A DNA stretch of 10,010 nucleotides, from assembly GCA_021820025.1 (NCBI GenBank), contig JAKAEF010000027.1:1-10010 (forward strand), given 5' to 3'. The number at the start of each line of letters is the position of its first letter. Within the stretch, counting starts at the first letter, position 1. The translations under genes and the position numbers were made by a program. A model generated the notes under the pieces. It was not told the DNA's origin, made no database searches, and worked only from the letters and a program-made list of their open reading frames with translations. Positions 5,799 to 10,010 of the stretch are shown piece after piece. Source of the stretch: a bacterium (GTDB lineage Bacteria; Patescibacteriota; Microgenomatia; Levybacterales; UBA12049).

Positions 5799-6785
5799 AT
5801 GGTTAAGAGTGGTATTGTGGAAAACGGCCAAGAACCAAATGATTATATTTTGTTAACAGGCAGATCTAATCCTGCACTTGCACAGACAATTGCAGATACA
5901 TTGCATAAAGAATTATGCCAGCCAATTAGTATTTTTGCAGATAGCGAAATTCGGGTAAAAGGCATACCAAACCTCAGAAGAAGACACGTTTTTATTATTC
6001 AACCAACATCTCCTTCAGCAAATGACCACATAATGGAACTTTTATTTATGATTGATGCTGCAAAAAGAGCATCTGCAAATGAAATTATTGCTGTTATCCC
6101 ATATTTTGGTTATTCCAGACAAGATAGAAAAGAGATGCCGCGAGTTCCAATAAGCGCATCAGTTGTTGCCAAAATGATTGAACATGCCGGCGCAGATAGA
6201 ATTTTAACATTAGACATTCATTCAGAACAGCAAGAAGGTTTTGTGCGAATTCCTTGGGATAATTTATATGGTAGTTATTCATTAATTCCAGAAATAAAAA
6301 AAAGAAATTTAAAACATTTGGTAGTAGCGTCTCCGGACAAAGGTGGAGTTGTTAGGGCAACAGCATATGCCGGAAGACTCGAAGAAGCAGAGGGGATAGC
6401 AATTGTTTATAAAGAAAGAGATATAAATGTAAATAATCAATCAAGAGCTTTGGGAATGATTGGAAATATAAAAGACAAAAATATTCTTATTGTTGATGAC
6501 ATTATTGATACAGCAGGAACAATAGTAAGCGCTGCAGAACATTTAAAAGCAAATGGTGCAAAAAGTGTTCGAGTTGCAGCAACTCATGGAATTTTTTCAA
6601 GAGATGCAATTGATAAAATTAATAATTCATTTATTGAAGAAGTTATTGTAACAGATAGTGTTGCATTGTCAGATAAAGTTAAGCAAAGCAAAAAAGTATC
6701 TGTTGTTTCCGTTGCTCCACTTCTTTCTGCAGCAGTAAAAAAGATTAGAACAGGTGAATCATTAAGCCACGACCTTATTCTTTAA
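5799..6785 (+). CDS. prs: Ribose-phosphate pyrophosphokinase, class I-like
   Basis: This 328-residue enzyme makes PRPP from ribose 5-phosphate and ATP. Key residues are in place: FADSE (F46, D48, E50) for ATP, RQD (107-109), the catalytic-site histidine H141 in LDIHSEQ, SPDKGG (178-183), the flexible-loop K205 and R207, and the PRPP-binding loop VDDIIDTAGT (232-241), which is the bacterial class I form. The Bacillus-type spacing after RQD (KEMPRVPI) also fits class I. It has an N-terminal extension of about 14 residues (MVKSGIVENGQEPN) compared with the usual 315-residue proteins; the next in-frame ATG is far inside the conserved fold, so ATG 5799 is kept. It lies between ybaB and a second, dissimilar prs, and has its own -10 element. 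Confidence 0.93.
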   Translation: MVKSGIVENGQEPNDYILLTGRSNPALAQTIADTLHKELCQPISIFADSEIRVKGIPNLRRRHVFIIQPTSPSANDHIMELLFMIDAAKRASANEIIAVIPYFGYSRQDRKEMPRVPISASVVAKMIEHAGADRILTLDIHSEQQEGFVRIPWDNLYGSYSLIPEIKKRNLKHLVVASPDKGGVVRATAYAGRLEEAEGIAIVYKERDINVNNQSRALGMIGNIKDKNILIVDDIIDTAGTIVSAAEHLKANGAKSVRVAATHGIFSRDAIDKINNSFIEEVIVTDSVALSDKVKQSKKVSVVSVAPLLSAAVKKIRTGESLSHDLIL

Positions 6786-6814
6786 TTGATTCTAATGAGT
6801 TGAGAGAGTAAAAT
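6786..6814 (+). promoter_or_regulatory. Promoter of the second prs gene, predicted leaderless
   Basis: TTGATT (6786-6791), exactly 17 bp, then TAAAAT (6809-6814). The predicted start at about 6821 is adjacent to the ATG at 6822, so the mRNA would have essentially no leader. The -35 begins one base after the stop codon of the first prs. The purine stretch GAGAGAG (6802-6808) lies in the spacer and could be a weak Shine-Dalgarno sequence only if transcription begins upstream. Confidence 0.55.
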
Positions 6815-6821
6815 AGATTTC

Positions 6822-7733
6822 ATGAAGCTTTTTAGTGGTTCTTCGAATCCTCAGTTAACAGAAAAAATTTCAAAAGTTATTCAGATTCCGGTTTCCTTAG
6901 TAGATATTCATACATTTCCAGATGGAGAAAAAAGAGTAAGGATTCAAGACTCCGTTGTTGGAGAGCATGCTGTTATTGTCCAGTCTACAGTTCCACCGGT
7001 TGATAGTAATTATATGGAATTATTTTTTATTGTAGATGGTTTAAAAAGAAGTGGTGCAGAAACAGTTACAGCGGTAGTTCCATATTTAGGGTATCAACGA
7101 CAAGATCATGTTTTTCGTGATGGAGAAGCAGTTTCTTTGGAAGTAGTGGTAAAGACATTAGAAAGAGTCGGTGTAGATACAATTATTCTTTGCGATTTAC
7201 ATTCTATTAAAATTCCAAGTGTTTTTTCTATTCCTGTTACACATATTTCTGCACTTCCAGTATTTGCAGAAAAAATAAAACAAGAAAAGTGGGATGATAA
7301 AAATACAATATTAATTTCTCCAGATATGGGGGGTATTAGAAGAATAAAAATTCTTTCAGAATTATTAGATAATATGCCTTTTGCTGCAATAGAAAAAGAC
7401 AGAGATTTGCAAAACGGTTGGGTAACTGCAGAAAATTTGGGAGAGGGAAAAATTACCAATCAAAAACGGGCAATTATTGTTGATGATATGATTTCTAGCG
7501 GTAAAACAATTATTGCTGCCTCTGATGTTTTATTTAAAAAGGGAATAGAAGAAATTTTTGTTTTTGCCACACATGCTATTTTTTCCGAAAAAGCTCCTCG
7601 ACTATTACAAAATGCAAATCTTAAAAAAGTATTTGTTAGTGACACAGTTTTTGTTCCAGAGGACAAACACTTTGCTAAGCTTGAAATATTATCCATAGCC
7701 GCTATAATAGCTAAAGAATTAGAATCAAAATAA
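6822..7733 (+). CDS. Second ribose-phosphate pyrophosphokinase, archaeal/class III-like
   Basis: This 303-residue protein has the same two-domain PRPP synthetase fold as its neighbour but differs strongly in sequence. Catalytic positions are kept: FPDGE (F32, D34, E36), RQD (93-95), DLHS (H127), SPDMGG (166-171), K192 and R194, and a PRPP loop VDDMISSGKT (220-229). The segment HVFRDGEAVSLEV after RQD resembles the KPGEAIS-type sequence of archaeal enzymes, and the loop has S where class I has D, also archaeal-like. The shorter length and lack of an N-terminal extension fit class III enzymes, which are less sensitive to ADP feedback. The Lys in the SSGKT part of the loop is unusual for PRPP synthetases and is closer to phosphoribosyltransferases. 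Catalytic activity is likely; a regulatory or altered-donor role cannot be excluded. Confidence 0.88.
   Translation: MKLFSGSSNPQLTEKISKVIQIPVSLVDIHTFPDGEKRVRIQDSVVGEHAVIVQSTVPPVDSNYMELFFIVDGLKRSGAETVTAVVPYLGYQRQDHVFRDGEAVSLEVVVKTLERVGVDTIILCDLHSIKIPSVFSIPVTHISALPVFAEKIKQEKWDDKNTILISPDMGGIRRIKILSELLDNMPFAAIEKDRDLQNGWVTAENLGEGKITNQKRAIIVDDMISSGKTIIAASDVLFKKGIEEIFVFATHAIFSEKAPRLLQNANLKKVFVSDTVFVPEDKHFAKLEILSIAAIIAKELESK
7681..7708 (+). promoter_or_regulatory. Promoter of recR inside the end of the second prs gene
   Basis: TTGAAA (7681-7686), a 16-bp spacer and a consensus TATAAT (7703-7708) lie in the last codons of the upstream gene. The predicted start near 7715 gives a leader of about 28 nt before ATG 7743. 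It would allow recR expression independent of the prs genes. Confidence 0.5.
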
Positions 7734-7742
7734 TCTTCCTTT

Positions 7743-8348
7743 ATGAAAATCCCAAAATCAATACAAAATGTTTTAGAATCGTTTGAAAAATTACCTGGTA
7801 TTGGACCAAAATCGGCACAACGGTTAACATTTTATTTATTGCATGTTCCTCAAGAACAACTAGAAACTTTTGCAGCTTCTTTGCAAAATTTAAAAAAAGG
7901 AACAGTTATGTGTTCTGTTTGTTTTACTGTTGCAGAAACAAATCCTTGTGATATTTGTAGTAATCCTCAAAGAGATAAATCAACTATTTGTGTTATAGAA
8001 CAACCATTAGATGTATTGGCACTTGAAAAAAGTAATACGTATCACGGGACATATCATGTGTTGCATGGCAAAATTGATCCCTTAAACAACATAGGCCCAG
8101 ATGAAATTTACATAACTCCACTAATAAACAGAGTTAAAGCAAATTCCGAAATAAAGGAAATTATTATTGCAACAAATCCTACAATGGAAGGTGAGGCAAC
8201 TGCTATGTATATTAGTAAACAGCTTAAAGATGCATCTGTTAAAGTAACCAGAATTGGAAGAGGGTTACCAGTTGGAGCAGATTTGGAGTACGCCGATGAT
8301 ATAACTCTACAACGAGCACTTGAAGGAAGAAGCGAATTTTCTGCTTAA
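7743..8348 (+). CDS. recR: Recombination mediator RecR
   Basis: This 201-residue protein is full length for RecR. It shows the helix-hairpin-helix LPGIGPKSAQR (17-27), a four-Cys zinc finger (C57, C60, C69, C72), the Toprim domain starting at ICVIEQP (E86) and containing NPTMEGEAT (about 145-153), and the C-terminal signature GLPVGADLEYADDITLQRALEGR in pieces (about 174-196). RecR with RecO, or RecF, loads RecA on SSB-coated gaps. The gene belongs to the classical dnaX-ybaB-recR set but is separated here by two prs genes. No Shine-Dalgarno sequence precedes the ATG (a TCTTCCTTT pyrimidine stretch lies there), and it follows the prs stop by 9 bp. Confidence 0.96.
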   Translation: MKIPKSIQNVLESFEKLPGIGPKSAQRLTFYLLHVPQEQLETFAASLQNLKKGTVMCSVCFTVAETNPCDICSNPQRDKSTICVIEQPLDVLALEKSNTYHGTYHVLHGKIDPLNNIGPDEIYITPLINRVKANSEIKEIIIATNPTMEGEATAMYISKQLKDASVKVTRIGRGLPVGADLEYADDITLQRALEGRSEFSA

Positions 8349-8357
8349 AATATAATC

Positions 8358-8366
8358 TGCTATACT
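8358..8366 (+). promoter_or_regulatory. Extended -10 promoter of the HAD gene
   Basis: TGCTATACT combines the TG extension with a five-of-six -10 (TATACT 8361-8366). It ends 9 nt before ATG 8376, so the mRNA would start about 3 nt before the ATG. It is very similar to the rpsU element TGCTATAAT. No good -35. Confidence 0.5.
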
Positions 8367-8375
8367 AATGATCCT

Positions 8376-9134
8376 ATGAAATATAAGCTTCTTGTTTGTG
8401 ATGTTGACGGAACATTAATTCCAAATACTCAGCATGGTATGCCATCAGAAAAAGTTATTACTGCAATAGAAAAAGCAAATAAAAAAATTAATGTAAGTAT
8501 TGCAACTGCACGTTCTCATGCACAGATAATGCATATTATTAATCCTCTTAAATTAGTTGCTCCTTGTATTATTACTGGAGGTGCTCAAATTATAGATCCA
8601 ACAACAAAAAAAATATTATTAGAAAAAACAATTTCTCACAAAGATATTGAAGAAATAACGCAAATTGGGGCAAGAATGAATGTTCTTTTTACTATTGCAG
8701 ACGCAGCATACGAGGAAGAAATTATTTATTCAAAAGAATATAAACCTAAACGTCCGTTAGATATGTACTCTCAACCACTAGAAATTAAAAAAGCACAAAA
8801 ATTTATAGAAAAAATTTCTCATATCTCTACAATTGAGGCGCATAAAGCATTGGGTTGGGAAGAAAAAGAAAAAGTGCATATTGTGTTAACAAATCCCGAA
8901 GCATCAAAGCAATATGGCGTTTTAGAAATTAGCAAAATGTTGGGAATTAAAAAAGAAGAAATAATTGGAGTAGGAGAAGGATATAATGATTTTTCATTTT
9001 TAATGTCATGCGGAACTAAAATTGCCATGGGAAATGCAATTGATGCTATAAAACAAATTGCAGATTATGTTGTCCCAAGTGTTGAAGAAGATGGCATTGC
9101 ATATTTAATTGAAAAATTTATTTTATCAAAATAA
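8376..9134 (+). CDS. HAD-superfamily hydrolase, Cof/IIB type
   Basis: This 252-residue protein carries all four HAD motifs: motif I DVDGT with nucleophile D9 and D11, motif II SIATARS (T44), motif III with K178 in ASKQYGV, and motif IV GEGYND (200-205 region, with E201 and D205). A IIB-type cap (about residues 85-175) sits between motifs II and III, as in Cof, sucrose-phosphate and phosphomannomutase-like phosphatases. Motif IV has Glu where most relatives have Asp (GDGxND), a conservative change. Such enzymes dephosphorylate sugar phosphates, flavin or nucleotide compounds; substrate is not predictable. It has its own extended -10 and follows recR by 27 bp, with no functional link visible beyond adjacency. 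Confidence 0.9.
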   Translation: MKYKLLVCDVDGTLIPNTQHGMPSEKVITAIEKANKKINVSIATARSHAQIMHIINPLKLVAPCIITGGAQIIDPTTKKILLEKTISHKDIEEITQIGARMNVLFTIADAAYEEEIIYSKEYKPKRPLDMYSQPLEIKKAQKFIEKISHISTIEAHKALGWEEKEKVHIVLTNPEASKQYGVLEISKMLGIKKEEIIGVGEGYNDFSFLMSCGTKIAMGNAIDAIKQIADYVVPSVEEDGIAYLIEKFILSK

Positions 9135-9150
9135 ACATTTTAAATTCATG

Positions 9151-9174
9151 TATAATTAATTTCTAGGCTAAAAT
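9151..9174 (+). promoter_or_regulatory. Candidate -10 elements of the EamA transporter gene
   Basis: A consensus TATAAT (9151-9156) and a TAAAAT (9169-9174) lie 32 and 14 nt before ATG 9189. Neither has a good -35, and the whole gap is AT-rich, so either could be chance. Confidence 0.3.
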
Positions 9175-9188
9175 CTAATAAATTAATT

Positions 9189-10010
9189 ATGACATGGCAA
9201 CTTCTTCTTGCAATTAGTATAGCTGCGACTGTTTTTTATACGCTTTTACAAAAAGTACTTATTCATGAAAAACCGTCAGAAGCTGTTGCATATACTATTG
9301 TTTCTCAAATTGTTCCTGGATTTTTAATTCTTCTTTACTTATTAGTAACTCATGGGTTTTATATGCCAAATTTATTTGAGTTTATTCCTAATATATTAAT
9401 AATGATTTTTTTCTATGGGTTTTCTGCTGTGTTTATGTTTAAATCTCTTGCATCAATTGATGCTTCAGAATTTACCATTCTTTTTGCAACACGTGCTCTT
9501 TGGACTCTTTTCATTGCTGTTATTTTTTTGAGTGAACATTTTTCTTTTGTGCAAATATTGGGAACTGTATTGCTTCTTGTAAGCGTCATTCTAGTATCAT
9601 ATAAAAAAGAAAAAATAAGACTTAAGAAAGGAGAATTTCTTGCTCTTTTTTCTGCAGCTTTATTTGGTATCGCTTTAGGGAATGATGGCTTTTTAGTAAA
9701 ATATTTTGATGTTCAGTCTTATTTAGTATTTGCATTTATGCTCCCAGGAGTTGCTCTTATGGGAATATATCCAAAAGAAGTAAAAAAAATAAAAATATTT
9801 TTAGATCCTTCGTTAGCAATAAAAATGTTTTTACTCTGTATCTTTTTTGCAATTTCTGCAATAACATTTTTCTCTGCCTTTAAAATTGGGAATAATGTTG
9901 GACAAATAAGTATTCTAAATCAAATTTCTACAGTTCTCATTGTATTAGCATCCATTCTTTATCTTAAAGAAAGAAAAAATATTTTTCTTAAAATTATTGG
10001 TTCTCTAATT
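9189..10010 (+). CDS. DMT superfamily transporter, EamA domain (3' end beyond window)
   Basis: An open frame from ATG 9189 runs to the right edge: 274 codons without a stop. It is a very hydrophobic protein with about ten predicted transmembrane helices (roughly 3-22, 36-55, 64-84, 91-113, 119-137, 149-170, 175-194, 209-231, 240-259, and 263 onward). Two EamA repeats are visible, each ending in the family pattern of an acidic residue before the last helix: FLSEHFSFVQILGTVLLL and LYLKERKNIFLKIIG. DMT members export or import metabolites such as amino acids, sugars or nucleotide precursors. At 280-300 residues for the family, only a short C-terminal tail is missing. The substrate is unknown. 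No Shine-Dalgarno sequence precedes the ATG. Confidence 0.85.
   Translation, partial: MTWQLLLAISIAATVFYTLLQKVLIHEKPSEAVAYTIVSQIVPGFLILLYLLVTHGFYMPNLFEFIPNILIMIFFYGFSAVFMFKSLASIDASEFTILFATRALWTLFIAVIFLSEHFSFVQILGTVLLLVSVILVSYKKEKIRLKKGEFLALFSAALFGIALGNDGFLVKYFDVQSYLVFAFMLPGVALMGIYPKEVKKIKIFLDPSLAIKMFLLCIFFAISAITFFSAFKIGNNVGQISILNQISTVLIVLASILYLKERKNIFLKIIGSLI

Noticed and set aside
7106..7696. Long minus-strand frames opposite the second prs gene
   Set aside because: They are antisense shadows of a well-conserved enzyme, with no promoter, ribosome-binding site or recognisable domain.
1..10010. Reassignment of TGA (as in some small-genome lineages)
   Set aside because: Trp is encoded by TGG in several conserved proteins, no conserved frame contains TGA, and the MYG1-like gene ends properly at a TGA that overlaps the next ATG.

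Overview
The window is AT-rich, densely packed and uses the standard bacterial code: TGG encodes Trp, no internal TGA is needed, and TGA ends one gene. Compact single-domain housekeeping proteins, very short spacers, a 61-residue S21, a YbeY that stops right after its zinc motif, and many genes without a Shine-Dalgarno sequence suggest a small-genome bacterium of the Patescibacteria/CPR type, possibly Microgenomates-like. This assignment is an inference from gene style; no rRNA or other phylogenetic marker was compared.

Layout. Minus strand 1-424: the N-terminal part of a proline-rich protein that runs off the left edge, with a good sigma-70-type promoter. Everything else is on the plus strand. 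527-1420 is a MYG1/DHH-like putative phosphoesterase, overlapping by 4 bp a HIT-family protein (1417-1746). 1813-3180 is an FAD-dependent oxidoreductase resembling geranylgeranyl reductases. 3335-3520 rpsU (S21) and 3524-3931 ybeY form a small-subunit ribosome pair. 3988-5451 dnaX overlaps 5451-5735 ybaB/ebfC by one base. Two dissimilar ribose-phosphate pyrophosphokinases follow (5799-6785, bacterial class I-like; 6822-7733, archaeal/class III-like), then recR (7743-8348), a Cof-type HAD hydrolase (8376-9134) and a DMT/EamA transporter (9189 to the right edge, incomplete).

How the genes fit together. dnaX-ybaB-recR is a classical bacterial cluster for clamp loading, nucleoid binding and recombinational repair. 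Here it is split by the tandem prs pair, placing PRPP supply for nucleotide synthesis in the middle of a replication/repair locus. rpsU-ybeY joins a 30S protein to the 16S rRNA maturation endonuclease. The HIT, MYG1-like and HAD proteins are plausible nucleotide or phosphate hydrolases, but their substrates cannot be read from sequence.

Regulation. Nearly every gene or pair seems to have its own -10 element, often ending only 7-17 nt before the ATG, which predicts leaderless or very short-leader mRNAs. Only rpsU and ybaB have strong Shine-Dalgarno sequences. No convincing Rho-independent terminator was seen. I found no mobile element, CRISPR array, tRNA or rRNA. No stretch of 300 bases lacks a gene. 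I see no clear new defence or mobile system; the most interesting points are the dissimilar prs pair inside dnaX-ybaB-recR and the mixed leaderless/Shine-Dalgarno initiation pattern.
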